60,527 nt of DNA from an uncultured Christensenellaceae bacterium (GTDB taxonomy: Bacteria; Bacillota; Clostridia; Christensenellales; Borkfalkiaceae). How positions within the stretch are numbered: position 1 is the first letter of the stretch; every line of letters begins with the position of its first letter. Location: NCBI GenBank assembly GCA_910588615.1, contig CAJUOI010000009.1:1-60527 (forward strand). Direction: 5' to 3'. Made by a program: the position numbers and the translations under genes. Positions 1 to 7,239 of the stretch are shown piece by piece. The notes under the pieces were generated by a model. That model saw only the letters and a program-made list of their open reading frames with translations, had not been told where the DNA came from and did no database searches.

Positions 1-21
1 GGCATAGTTTACTCTATACAT
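1..21 (-). CDS. 5' end of a leftward gene cut by the window edge
   Basis: An ATG (bases 19-21) on the minus strand opens a frame reading MYRVNYA before the window ends. It is preceded by a strong AGGAGG ribosome site (bases 25-30) only a few bases away. Seven codons are too few to suggest a function. It lies just downstream of the small ORF at 38-160 and would be co-transcribed with it. The call rests mainly on the ribosome site. Confidence 0.4.
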
Positions 22-37
22 TCTCCTCCTATAAAAT

Positions 38-160
38 TTACTTCGACCACCAATTATTCGGCGATGGTACAGGCGGTTTTTGCTTGCTTTCAAACAGCGC
101 GTTGTAAGCCGACGGATTTTCGCGTTCTAGCAAGCTAAGTTGTTTTAACTTCGGGTACAC
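38..160 (-). CDS. possible 40-residue hypothetical protein
   Basis: A minus-strand frame from a GTG at 158-160 to a TAA at 38-40 encodes about 40 residues ending in NNWWSK. A G-rich stretch (GGGGG) sits 9 bases before the GTG. The frame stays open about 17 codons further upstream (reading LTNTPRGTVC just before the GTG), so the true start may be earlier or the piece may be the tail of a degraded longer gene. It has the composition of a real protein (Pro, Trp, Leu and Lys in clusters) but matches no family I recognise. It precedes the leftward gene at the window edge by 16 bases. Confidence 0.3.
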   Translation of the reverse strand: MYPKLKQLSLLERENPSAYNALFESKQKPPVPSPNNWWSK

Positions 161-214
161 GCAAACTGTCCCCCTTGGGGTATTAGTTAATCCCTGCCGA
201 CTTTTTATTTTTTA

Positions 215-243
215 TTGCTTTTAATTTCGTTATGTGCTATAAT
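215..243 (+). promoter_or_regulatory. sigma-A promoter of the alpha/beta hydrolase gene
   Basis: The -35 box is TTGCTT (215-220), followed by a 17-base spacer and an extended -10 TGCTATAAT (TATAAT at 238-243). The -35 box coincides with an upstream in-frame TTG codon, which excludes that TTG as the translation start and supports the start at 269. Confidence 0.7.
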
Positions 244-268
244 ATCCCAAAAATCAACGGAGACGGTT

Positions 269-1042
269 TTGAAAACGAAATATCCGATTTTACTCGTTCA
301 CGGAATTATTTTTAAAGAGAGCAAAATATTTAATGCGTTCGGAAAAATCGGGAAAAAATTGCAAGCGCAAGGATATTGCGTTCATGTCGGACGACACGAC
401 GGATTCGGAACAATCGAAAATAACGCAAAACAGTTAAAGGGGCAAATCGAAGATATTTTAAAACGGGAGAATACGGAAAAAATCAATTTGATTGCCCATT
501 CCAAAGGCGGGCTTGATTGTAAATACTTAATTCGTGAGCTTGCAATGCAGGATAAAATCGCTTCTTTGACTACACTGTGTACGCCGCATTTCGGTTCGCC
601 CGTTGCCAGCAGAATTATGAAATATCCGAAATTTCTTTTGAAAACGGTTGCTTTTTGGGTCAATTTTTGGTATCGAATATTCGGGGATAAGCACCCGGAT
701 GCATACAATGTATGCAAGGAGCTACGGCTACACGACGACGTTGATTCGTTTCCTTTTTCCGATAAAGTTTACTGTCAAAGTTACTCTTCAACGCTTAAAA
801 AAGTAAAAGATGATTTCGTTATGAGCATTCCGCTTATCTTTTCACGGAGCATTCACAACGGTGCGACGGACGGACTCGTGCCTGCGGATTCCTCTGTGTT
901 TGAAATTTACCGCGGAGATTGCATATCCGACTCTCTGTCGCATAGCCAAGTGGTGGATTTTATGGTTCCGAAAAAGAAAAAGGAACTCGTGTATTCGTTT
1001 TATTATGCCGTCTGCGAAGAACTTGCGGAAATGGGATTTTAA
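269..1042 (+). CDS. alpha/beta-hydrolase fold lipase/esterase
   Basis: Predicted 257-residue serine hydrolase of the lipase type acting on ester bonds; the substrate is unknown. The N-terminus carries the strand-turn YPILLVHGI typical of the oxyanion-hole region, and the nucleophile elbow is AHSKGG (a G/A-H-S-x-G-G motif, Ser near residue 82). DGLVPADS and LSHSQ in the last third could supply the Asp and His of the triad. There is no signal peptide, so it is probably cytoplasmic. The start is a TTG at 269 with GGAG six bases upstream; an upstream TTG at 215 lies inside the -35 box. The gene stands alone with its own promoter and a shared terminator at 1112-1137. Confidence 0.75.
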   Translation: MKTKYPILLVHGIIFKESKIFNAFGKIGKKLQAQGYCVHVGRHDGFGTIENNAKQLKGQIEDILKRENTEKINLIAHSKGGLDCKYLIRELAMQDKIASLTTLCTPHFGSPVASRIMKYPKFLLKTVAFWVNFWYRIFGDKHPDAYNVCKELRLHDDVDSFPFSDKVYCQSYSSTLKKVKDDFVMSIPLIFSRSIHNGATDGLVPADSSVFEIYRGDCISDSLSHSQVVDFMVPKKKKELVYSFYYAVCEELAEMGF

Positions 1043-1111
1043 AAAGCGGGAGCGGTCGTTTAAAAATCGCAGAGTGTTCTTTATGCAAGGAAGGCTATAA
1101 GAGAATAGAAG

Positions 1112-1137
1112 CCGCCGATCCTATAACGGATCGGCGG
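1112..1137. terminator. bidirectional intrinsic terminator, hydrolase / coaE
   Basis: CCGCCGATCC (1112-1121) pairs with GGATCGGCGG (1128-1137) around the loop TATAAC, followed by TTT. It separates the rightward hydrolase from the leftward coaE, whose stop codon begins two bases beyond the stem. Confidence 0.7.
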
Positions 1138-1138
1138 T

Positions 1139-1717
1139 TTAAATATTATTCAACAAGGCGATGATTCCTTCCGCTTTTTTTTCCAAGTCGGCAAGGGAGC
1201 CGTTGTTCTCGACGATAATGCACCTCTTTTCGGAAAGCTTGGCGGGATCGAATTGACTGTTCATGCGGGCGGCTATCTCTTCCGTCGTAACTGCGTCCCG
1301 CTCAGCAACTGCCGACAGGCGGGCGTCGTCCGCTCTTCGCAGGGCGATCACCTCGTCGAACAGGCTTTCGAACCCGCCCTCGAAGAGAAGCGGAACTTCG
1401 GCGAAGAATACGCCCTCCCCCTCCATTGCGGCAAGCAGCGTTTGCATGATTTTCGGGTGCGCATAAGCGTTAAGCGCTTCAAGCTTCTTTCTATCGCCGA
1501 AAACGGCGGCGGCGAGCAATTTTTTATTCATTGTGCCCGCTTGCACGCACTCGGGGAATACCTCGCAAAGCCCGTGCTGATATGATTGGTTCCGCCATAA
1601 ATTCCGGTAAATTTCGTCGCAGGAGAAAACGGGAAAACCTTTTTTCCTCAAAATAGCACAAAATACCGATTTGCCACTGCCGATTCCGCCCGTAACGGCA
1701 ATTTTTTTATTTTGCAT
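1139..1717 (-). CDS. coaE: dephospho-CoA kinase
   Basis: Catalyses the last step of coenzyme A synthesis, ATP-dependent phosphorylation of the ribose 3'-hydroxyl of dephospho-CoA, in the cytoplasm. The P-loop GGIGSGKS is at residues 9-16, followed by the CoaE-typical FSCDEIYRN (D of the acceptor site) and AEVPLLFEGG in the middle. The length of 192 residues is normal. The start is taken as the ATG at 1715-1717, which overlaps the polA stop by 11 bases; a longer frame to 1750 would put 11 atypical residues ahead of the P-loop. AAGGA lies about 10 bases upstream. It is co-transcribed and probably translationally coupled with polA, a common pairing in Bacillota. Confidence 0.93.
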   Translation of the reverse strand: MQNKKIAVTGGIGSGKSVFCAILRKKGFPVFSCDEIYRNLWRNQSYQHGLCEVFPECVQAGTMNKKLLAAAVFGDRKKLEALNAYAHPKIMQTLLAAMEGEGVFFAEVPLLFEGGFESLFDEVIALRRADDARLSAVAERDAVTTEEIAARMNSQFDPAKLSEKRCIIVENNGSLADLEKKAEGIIALLNNI

Positions 1718-4244
1718 CATACCAGCTTTTTCCTTCGGAAACATCCGCAATGAGCGGCACTTTCAAAGAAATCGCACCCTCCATTTCCTCTTTTAAAACA
1801 CTTGCCGCCGCCTCTTTTTCGTCCAATGGCGCGTCGAGAACAAGTTCGTCGTGAACCTGAAGCACCATCTTCGAGCGTAGCCCTTCCCTTTTTAACCGTT
1901 CGGCAACACGAAGCATTGCGATTTTAATGATGTCGGCGGAACTTCCCTGCAACGGCATGTTCATTGCGGCCCGCTCGCCGAAGGCGCGAAGGTTAAAGTT
2001 GGACGAACGCAACTCGGGAATGTAGCGTTTTCTGCCGAGAATGGTAGTAACGTAGCCCTCTTCCTTCGCCTTTTTCACATTATCGTTCATGTATTCTTTT
2101 ACGTCGGAGTAGTGTTTAAAGTAGCTGTCGATTAAAATTTGCGCTTCCGTCGTGGAGCAGTTTAAATCTTTGGAAAGCCCGAATGCGCTCATGCCGTAGA
2201 TAATCCCGAAATTTACCGTCTTTGCCCGCCGCCGCTGATCGACCGTAACTTCGCGAATCGGTGTGTTGAACACCCGCGCTGCCGTTGCCGCGTGGATATC
2301 GTCGCCGTGGTTATAGGCGTCTATGAGCGGTCGGCACCCCGAAAAATGCGCGAGCAGGCGCAGCTCGATCTGCGAGTAGTCCGCATCTACGAAGATATTT
2401 CCTTTCCGCGGTACGAACAACTTTCGCAACTCCCTTCCGTTCTCCTTGCGGACGGGAATGTTTTGCAGATTTGGGTTAGCGCTCGAAAGTCTGCCCGTCG
2501 TCGTCATCGTCTGGTGATAGGTCGTATGAATGATTCCGCCTTTGACGAGCGGACGGATTCCGTCGACGTAGGTAGAAAGCAATTTCTGAATTTCACGGTA
2601 TTTTAAAATCAAGCGGGCGATTTCGTGCTTTTCGGCAAGCTTTTCAAGTACGTCGGCGCTGGTAGAATAGCCGCCGCGTACATTCTTTTTGACGCCCGTT
2701 GCGTCGTAACCGAGTTTTTCGAATAGAATTTCCGAAAGCTGAAACGGAGAATTCAAATTAAAAGAACCCACTCCCGCCAGATTGTAGATTTGCTTGGAAA
2801 GCGCGTCAAGCTCTTTATTGAACTTTTCCGAAAATACGGGAAATTTTTCCATGTCTACCGCTACGCCCGTATTTTCCATGTCGAGCAGAATATATGCGAG
2901 CGGAAGCTCGAGTTCGCGATAAAGTTTTTCTTCGGGCGTATTTTCCGTCTTTTTGACGGCGGCGTCGTATGCAAGCTTCAGCCCGTAAGCACAGTCGCTT
3001 TCGGGAAGAGCGAAATCCTTTGCGAATTCTTTGGAATCGGACGGACGAAGATTGGAGTCGCCCAAATAACGCAGAAGCAATACATCCTGCATGTCGCAGG
3101 AAACGGTTACACCAAGCTCGTTTAAAAAGCGGGATACGGACTTTACGTCGGGCACGAGCGCTCGCTTGTCCGACGCAAATAACGCGGTAAATAGCTCTTT
3201 CAGCTCCTCGGGAAAAAATCCTACGTCTAAAAAATTTTCCCGCAACGGGAAAATAAATTCCTTTCCGTGAAAATAAAGATGAATGCCGTCCTTTTCGATG
3301 CAGAATGAAAATTCCGATACGCCGTTTAAAAGCGGCAGCACTTCCTGTACGCTTGTACAGACGGTTCCCGCCACAGCGGAGACGCGCTCCTTGGAGAAGA
3401 AACTGCTGTCTACGAGGGAACGAAACTCGAGCCTTGCAAAAAATTTACGGGCTTCCTCCGAAAACGGAATTTCCAGCAGGTAGTCATCGAGCAAAACGTC
3501 TATCGGTACGGTGCAATCGATTGTAGCGAGCGTGCGGGAAAGGAAAGCACTCTCCCTATTCTCCTTCAACTTTTTTTGCACGGACGGCGAAAGTGCGTCG
3601 AGGTTCCCGTAAATGGCTTCCACCGTACCGAATTGCTGCAGCAATTCCATGGCGGTCTTCGGTCCGATGCCTTTGACGCCGGGGATATTATCCGAGCTGT
3701 CCCCCATCAACGCCTTTTCTTCGATAATCTGTGAGGGCGTTAAGCCGACCTTTTCGTAAAAGTTGTCGTTCGTCAGCAAATCGACGTCGCTGACCCCCCG
3801 TTTGGTAAAGCATACGGCGACGTTTTCCTTCACTAATTGGTACGCATCCCTGTCGCCCGTATAGATATACGTTTCCACACCTTGAACGCTGCGGGAGAGC
3901 GTACCCAATAAATCGTCCGCTTCATAGCCCTCTTTTTCGACGGTTTTAATATTCATTGCAGCAAGCAACTCCTTTAATACGGGAACCTGCGCGACAAGCT
4001 CTTCCGGCATCGGTTTACGCGTTGCCTTGTAGCCGTCATACATTTTATGGCGGAAGGTCGGAGCGTGTAAGTCGAAGGTAACGGCAAAGTATTTTGGTTT
4101 CTTCTCTTCGAGAATTTTAAAGACAAGCTTGATAAAGCCGAAAATTCCGTTTGTAGGAAGCCCGTCCTTCGTGCTGAACACGCTCATTGCGTAATAAGCT
4201 CGGTTTAAAAGGCTGTTGCCGTCGATCAATACAAATTTATCCAT
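1707..4244 (-). CDS. polA: DNA polymerase I
   Basis: Repair and Okazaki-fragment polymerase of 845 residues. The N-terminal 5'-3' exonuclease domain opens with FVLIDGNSLLNRAYY and contains EADDLLGT and the helix-hairpin-helix GVKGIGPKTA. The C-terminal polymerase domain has motif A DADYSQIELRLLAHF, motif B RRAKTVNFGIIYGMS and motif C LQVHDELVLDAP. The central 3'-5' exonuclease region (roughly residues 290-470) lacks the acidic DxE pair (it reads FSFCIEKDG), so proofreading is predicted to be absent, as in Bacillus PolA. There is no Shine-Dalgarno sequence; the -10 box ends 6 bases before the ATG, suggesting a leaderless mRNA. It is first in the polA-coaE operon. Confidence 0.97.
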   Translation of the reverse strand: MDKFVLIDGNSLLNRAYYAMSVFSTKDGLPTNGIFGFIKLVFKILEEKKPKYFAVTFDLHAPTFRHKMYDGYKATRKPMPEELVAQVPVLKELLAAMNIKTVEKEGYEADDLLGTLSRSVQGVETYIYTGDRDAYQLVKENVAVCFTKRGVSDVDLLTNDNFYEKVGLTPSQIIEEKALMGDSSDNIPGVKGIGPKTAMELLQQFGTVEAIYGNLDALSPSVQKKLKENRESAFLSRTLATIDCTVPIDVLLDDYLLEIPFSEEARKFFARLEFRSLVDSSFFSKERVSAVAGTVCTSVQEVLPLLNGVSEFSFCIEKDGIHLYFHGKEFIFPLRENFLDVGFFPEELKELFTALFASDKRALVPDVKSVSRFLNELGVTVSCDMQDVLLLRYLGDSNLRPSDSKEFAKDFALPESDCAYGLKLAYDAAVKKTENTPEEKLYRELELPLAYILLDMENTGVAVDMEKFPVFSEKFNKELDALSKQIYNLAGVGSFNLNSPFQLSEILFEKLGYDATGVKKNVRGGYSTSADVLEKLAEKHEIARLILKYREIQKLLSTYVDGIRPLVKGGIIHTTYHQTMTTTGRLSSANPNLQNIPVRKENGRELRKLFVPRKGNIFVDADYSQIELRLLAHFSGCRPLIDAYNHGDDIHAATAARVFNTPIREVTVDQRRRAKTVNFGIIYGMSAFGLSKDLNCSTTEAQILIDSYFKHYSDVKEYMNDNVKKAKEEGYVTTILGRKRYIPELRSSNFNLRAFGERAAMNMPLQGSSADIIKIAMLRVAERLKREGLRSKMVLQVHDELVLDAPLDEKEAAASVLKEEMEGAISLKVPLIADVSEGKSWYDAK

Positions 4245-4250
4245 ATAAAC

Positions 4251-4279
4251 ATTGTATCACGCTTTCGTTTTTTTTGCAA
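4251..4279 (-). promoter_or_regulatory. sigma-A promoter of polA, probably giving a leaderless mRNA
   Basis: On the minus strand the -35 is TTGCAA (4274-4279), the spacer is 17 bases and the -10 is TACAAT (4251-4256). Only GTTTAT separates the -10 from the polA ATG (4242-4244), so transcription should begin at or next to the start codon. There is no ribosome site in that interval. Confidence 0.55.
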
Positions 4280-4297
4280 GAAGATAACGAAAAACGC

Positions 4298-4326
4298 TTG
4301 CCTTTTCCGCAAAATTATTATATAAT
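4298..4326 (+). promoter_or_regulatory. sigma-A promoter of tRNA-Leu
   Basis: TTGCCT (4298-4303), 17-base spacer, TATAAT (4321-4326). The tRNA begins 13 bases after the -10, so the primary transcript has a very short 5' leader. It is divergent from the polA promoter with 18 bases between the two -35 boxes. Confidence 0.75.
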
Positions 4327-4338
4327 TCTAATGTCTTT

Positions 4339-4425
4339 GCCGCTGTGGTGGAATTGGCAGACGCGCTGGACTCAAAATCCAGTGGTAGTGATACCGTATC
4401 GGTTCGACCCCGATCAGCGGCACCA
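4339..4425 (+). tRNA. tRNA-Leu (anticodon CAA)
   Basis: An 87-base class II tRNA. Acceptor stem GCCGCTG (4339-4345) pairs with CAGCGGC (4415-4421), discriminator A, and CCA is encoded (4423-4425). The anticodon arm is CTGGA-CTCAAAA-TCCAG, giving anticodon CAA for UUG codons. There is a long variable arm (GTGGTAGTGATACC) and a normal T-arm (CGGTTCGACCCCG). It has its own promoter and terminator. Confidence 0.96.
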
Positions 4426-4432
4426 GAAAAAA

Positions 4433-4455
4433 CCCATGCTATGCGTGGGTTTTTT
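4433..4455 (+). terminator. intrinsic terminator of tRNA-Leu
   Basis: CCCATGC (4433-4439) pairs with GCGTGGG (4443-4449) around TAT, followed by TTTTTT. The preceding A-run extends the stem. It begins eight bases after the tRNA CCA end. Confidence 0.85.
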
Positions 4456-4484
4456 CTATATTTCATTATAGCGGACGAAGAATT

Positions 4485-5429
4485 ATGGTTATTAACGTAG
4501 GTACGAGAACGGACATCGTAAATTGTTACACCGAGTGGCTCTTTCGTAGATTCCGCGAGGGGTTGGCGTATTCGAGAAATCCGCTCTTTCCCGATAAGGT
4601 GATCAGCTATCGCTTGAGTCCGAACGAGGTAGACGCGGTAGCATTCACTTCAAAAAACTACGCGCCCGCCCTTTCGCGTCTACACGAGATTTACAGTTGC
4701 TACCGTACCTACTTTCATTACACGATTACCGCCTACGGAAAGGATCTGGAACCGAATATTCCCGATATTCCCACCTCCGTCGACACGTTGAAAGCGCTCG
4801 TGCGGCTCGTCGGAAAGGAAAAAGTCGCTTGGCGCTATACCCCTATTCTGTTAAGCAAAACGTATACGGAAGAACGGCACTTCGAAACGTTCGAATATCT
4901 CTGCGACCGCCTTGCACGCTATATCGACCGCTGTATTATCGGTTTTATCGAAATGCAGCCGCATTTGAGAACTTCTATGCCTAAAACCGTAGTTCTCACT
5001 GCCGAAATCAAGCGCAGAATAGCCGAAAAACTGGGGAAAATCGCCTGTAAATACGGAATTCCCGTGCAAATTTGCGGCAACAACGCCGATTACTCTGATT
5101 ACGGAGTAAAAACGGAAGGCTGTTTGACGCTTGATATTCTCGGCAAGGCAAACGGTTGCATCTTTAAAAATATGCCCCACAAGGGTAACCGTCGGGGGTG
5201 CAGCTGTATCGAAAGCCGCGACCTCGGTTGGTACGATGCTTGCCCCAATCTCTGTAAATACTGTTTCTCCGATAAAAAACGCGACGACGTAGCAAAAAAC
5301 CGCGCCCTTCATGACCCCGCCTCGCCGCTGCTCATCGGAACGTTAAAGGACACGGACGAACTGATTCAGGGGGTTCAGCACAGTTTTTTACGTAGCGGAG
5401 GAAATCAGATGTCGCTCTTTGATTTGTAA
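4485..5429 (+). CDS. DUF1848 family protein
   Basis: A 314-residue protein of the DUF1848 family, whose function is not known to me. The family hallmark is the C-terminal cysteine cluster: GCSCIESRDLGWYD followed by ACPNLCKYCFSD (near residues 240-265), reminiscent of a radical-SAM-like CxxxCxxC metal site (ligands Cys, Cys, Cys). The N-terminal half (DIVNCYTEWLFRRF, FTSKNYAP) is also typical. There is no signal peptide or membrane segment. The start ATG follows a weak GGACGAAGAATT. It ends seven bases from the convergent ABC permease. An Fe-S role is inference from the cysteines only. Confidence 0.8.
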   Translation: MVINVGTRTDIVNCYTEWLFRRFREGLAYSRNPLFPDKVISYRLSPNEVDAVAFTSKNYAPALSRLHEIYSCYRTYFHYTITAYGKDLEPNIPDIPTSVDTLKALVRLVGKEKVAWRYTPILLSKTYTEERHFETFEYLCDRLARYIDRCIIGFIEMQPHLRTSMPKTVVLTAEIKRRIAEKLGKIACKYGIPVQICGNNADYSDYGVKTEGCLTLDILGKANGCIFKNMPHKGNRRGCSCIESRDLGWYDACPNLCKYCFSDKKRDDVAKNRALHDPASPLLIGTLKDTDELIQGVQHSFLRSGGNQMSLFDL

Positions 5430-5436
5430 GACCCGT

Positions 5437-6093
5437 TTACAGATCTACCCGACGGAACAGGCGGACGGACAGACAGGCGGAAAGCGCGGTAAAGCCTGCG
5501 TAAAGGCATAGCCCGAGGGCAAGCGCGCTAAGCTTTGCGCCGAGGAATGCGGGATCGACCGTATTGAATACGTTAACGGACGGCGGCAAAACAAAGCGAA
5601 TCGTAATTAACATTGCAATGAGAACGAAAATCGCCGCGGCGGCGGCAACGAACGGGAGCCCGACTTTGTCGGGCTTTTTAAAATACAGGGGAAAGAAAAG
5701 GAGATTGAAGGTCCCCAGAAGCATAGCGCCGCAGCCTATAAACGCGAGGTTCGCTATATTTCCCGAAAGGTTGATTTGTGCCTCGACGGGAAACGTGCAT
5801 TCCTTCACGGCGACGCAGACCGCCGCTAACAGCAACAGGGCAATTTGAAAGATTCCCGCCGTAAAAATTGCAGCGAGCGGAACGTGCGATTTTTTGACGG
5901 GCAGAGCGACGGAAAAGGCAAGATCGCCGTTTTCCCGCACGGATAACCGTGTGAAGAAGATGGATAGTCCCGAGAAAAAGAACATGACCTCGTACGGATA
6001 ATTCGGGATAAATATGAACAGACAGAAAGACAGAAACAAGATGGAAGTCGGATGCACGCAGAGCGAAAGCTCTTTTTTTACGAGTTTAAACAT
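5437..6093 (-). CDS. ABC-2 type transporter permease
   Basis: A 218-residue integral membrane protein with about six hydrophobic segments (for example ILFLSFCLFIFI, AAIFTAGIFQIALLLLAA, FVAAAAAIFVLIAMLI). It is the permease partner of the ATPase encoded immediately upstream, and resembles small ABC-2 permeases of antibiotic or lantibiotic exporters. The start is the ATG at 6091-6093, which overlaps the ATPase stop by 8 bases and has AGAGG seven bases upstream; the longer frame to 6225 lies inside the ATPase gene and is rejected. Substrate unknown. Confidence 0.85.
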   Translation of the reverse strand: MFKLVKKELSLCVHPTSILFLSFCLFIFIPNYPYEVMFFFSGLSIFFTRLSVRENGDLAFSVALPVKKSHVPLAAIFTAGIFQIALLLLAAVCVAVKECTFPVEAQINLSGNIANLAFIGCGAMLLGTFNLLFFPLYFKKPDKVGLPFVAAAAAIFVLIAMLITIRFVLPPSVNVFNTVDPAFLGAKLSALALGLCLYAGFTALSACLSVRLFRRVDL

Positions 6094-6925
6094 TATTTCC
6101 TCTCTTTTCATATTCCAGATGTACGATGACGTTGTCGATGGTTGCTTTTTCGGCATTTCCCGCCGCTTTGCCTGCGGGCAGTAGACCGGCAAAGCCCTCT
6201 TTCGTTCTCTTGATGCCGACGGCACCGGCGTTTCTTGCCGTGATCTCGTCTGGAAAACGGGCGAACGCGTAACGGTTTAAAAGATCGGTCAACGGCTCGC
6301 TAAACAGAATTTTACCGTCGGAGAGATAGATGACGTCGTCGGCAATCTTTTCCAGATCGGACGTAATATGGGTGGAAAAGAGTACGCTCACCCGCTCTTT
6401 TTCTACCAAAGAGCGGATAATATCACAAAACTCCTCGCGGGAAAGCGGATCGAGCCCGCTTGTCGGCTCGTCCAAAATCAGAAGCTTGGCATTTGCCGAA
6501 AGAGCAAGGAGCAACGAGTATTTTATCTTCATTCCTTCGGACAGCTCGCGTACCCTTTTCGTTTCATCCAACGCAAATGCGGCAAGGTATTTGCGATAGA
6601 CTGCGTCGTCCCAACGGGGATAGAAACGGGATACGGCTTGACTGACGGAGGACAGCCGCTTTGCGGAATAGTAACGGAATCCGCCGCCGACGTAGCCGAT
6701 ACATTCTTTCATCGCCTGCTCTCCATCCGTTCGGCCCCGTCCGAATATCTTTACCGTTCCCGTAGCGGAAACGATGCCGAGAATACCTTTCAAAGCGGTG
6801 CTCTTTCCTGCGCCGTTACGCCCGATAAGCCCCGCGATGCGCCCTTCTTCTACGGAAAAACTTACGTTATCCAGCGTAAACTTCGGATAAACCTTCGTTA
6901 AACGTTCCACTTCGAGCGCTTTCAT
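6086..6925 (-). CDS. ABC transporter ATP-binding protein
   Basis: A 279-residue ATPase. Walker A GRNGAGKST (near residue 36-44), Walker B LLILDEPTSGLD and the H-loop STH are intact. The signature loop reads LSEGMKIK instead of LSGGQ, as in the YtrB/BcrA-like group of exporters linked to small regulators. The protein should sit on the cytoplasmic face and power the permease encoded downstream. The start ATG overlaps the AbrB stop (ATGA). Together with the AbrB regulator it forms a three-gene autoregulated operon. Substrate unknown; an export or stress-response role is inference. Confidence 0.92.
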   Translation of the reverse strand: MKALEVERLTKVYPKFTLDNVSFSVEEGRIAGLIGRNGAGKSTALKGILGIVSATGTVKIFGRGRTDGEQAMKECIGYVGGGFRYYSAKRLSSVSQAVSRFYPRWDDAVYRKYLAAFALDETKRVRELSEGMKIKYSLLLALSANAKLLILDEPTSGLDPLSREEFCDIIRSLVEKERVSVLFSTHITSDLEKIADDVIYLSDGKILFSEPLTDLLNRYAFARFPDEITARNAGAVGIKRTKEGFAGLLPAGKAAGNAEKATIDNVIVHLEYEKRGNNV

Positions 6926-7137
6926 TGCTTATCCTTTATGTTTTGCACAGCGTTAAAAAACGCTTCTGCGTACGAAAACGGCTGCAAGGCAATGCCTTGC
7001 CCCCTGTCCGCCATTAAGAGAATGGAATCGCCCGCATTTAATCCGAACATTTCGCGCACCTCTTTGGGAATGACGATTTGCCCTTTCGGTCCAATTTTGA
7101 CTGTAGCAAGGTATTTTCCATCGGGAGCATTATCCAT
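6922..7137 (-). CDS. AbrB/SpoVT-type transcriptional regulator
   Basis: A 71-residue swapped-hairpin (AbrB/MazE fold) DNA-binding protein. The fold signature is TVKIGPKGQIVIPKEVREMF followed by GLNAGDSILL. It heads an operon with an ABC ATPase and permease, so it most likely controls that transporter and itself; two ACTT/AAGT palindromes lie between its promoter and its start. Ribosome site GAGGTGA is seven bases upstream. Alternatively it could be an orphan antitoxin, but no toxin is adjacent. Confidence 0.88.
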   Translation of the reverse strand: MDNAPDGKYLATVKIGPKGQIVIPKEVREMFGLNAGDSILLMADRGQGIALQPFSYAEAFFNAVQNIKDKQ

Positions 7138-7154
7138 AAATCACCTCGTATAAT

Positions 7155-7209
7155 AAGTATAACTTTTCTTACTTTTATTAAGTGTAACACGAAAATATGT
7201 CTTTGTCAA
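7155..7209 (-). promoter_or_regulatory. promoter and paired operator-like palindromes of the AbrB-ABC operon
   Basis: On the minus strand: -35 TTGACA (7204-7209), 17-base spacer, -10 TACACT (7181-7186). Two palindromes with ACTT/AAGT arms follow: 7171-7183 (plus strand ACTTTTATTAAGT, overlapping the -10) and 7155-7165 (AAGTATAACTT). Their position suits repression by the AbrB-like product. The operator role is inferred. Confidence 0.6.
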
Positions 7210-7210
7210 G

Positions 7211-7239
7211 AAAAAAGCGGAAGATTTTATTTCTTCCGC
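7211..7239 (-). terminator. intrinsic terminator of the aminopeptidase-to-methyltransferase operon
   Basis: On the minus strand GCGGAAGA (7232-7239) pairs with TCTTCCGC (7217-7224), followed by six U. The stop codon of the methyltransferase gene (7227-7229) lies in the loop, so terminator and gene end overlap. The -35 of the next promoter begins directly after the U-run. Confidence 0.8.

Noticed and set aside
1..18. Possible fifth copy of the 20-bp repeat at the window edge (GGCATAGTTTACT)
   Set aside because: It needs a 2-base insertion relative to copy 3, lies inside a likely coding start, and is cut by the edge.
4187..4471. Open frames on both strands across the tRNA-Leu gene
   Set aside because: They run through a complete tRNA with its own promoter and terminator, have no ribosome site, and resemble no protein.
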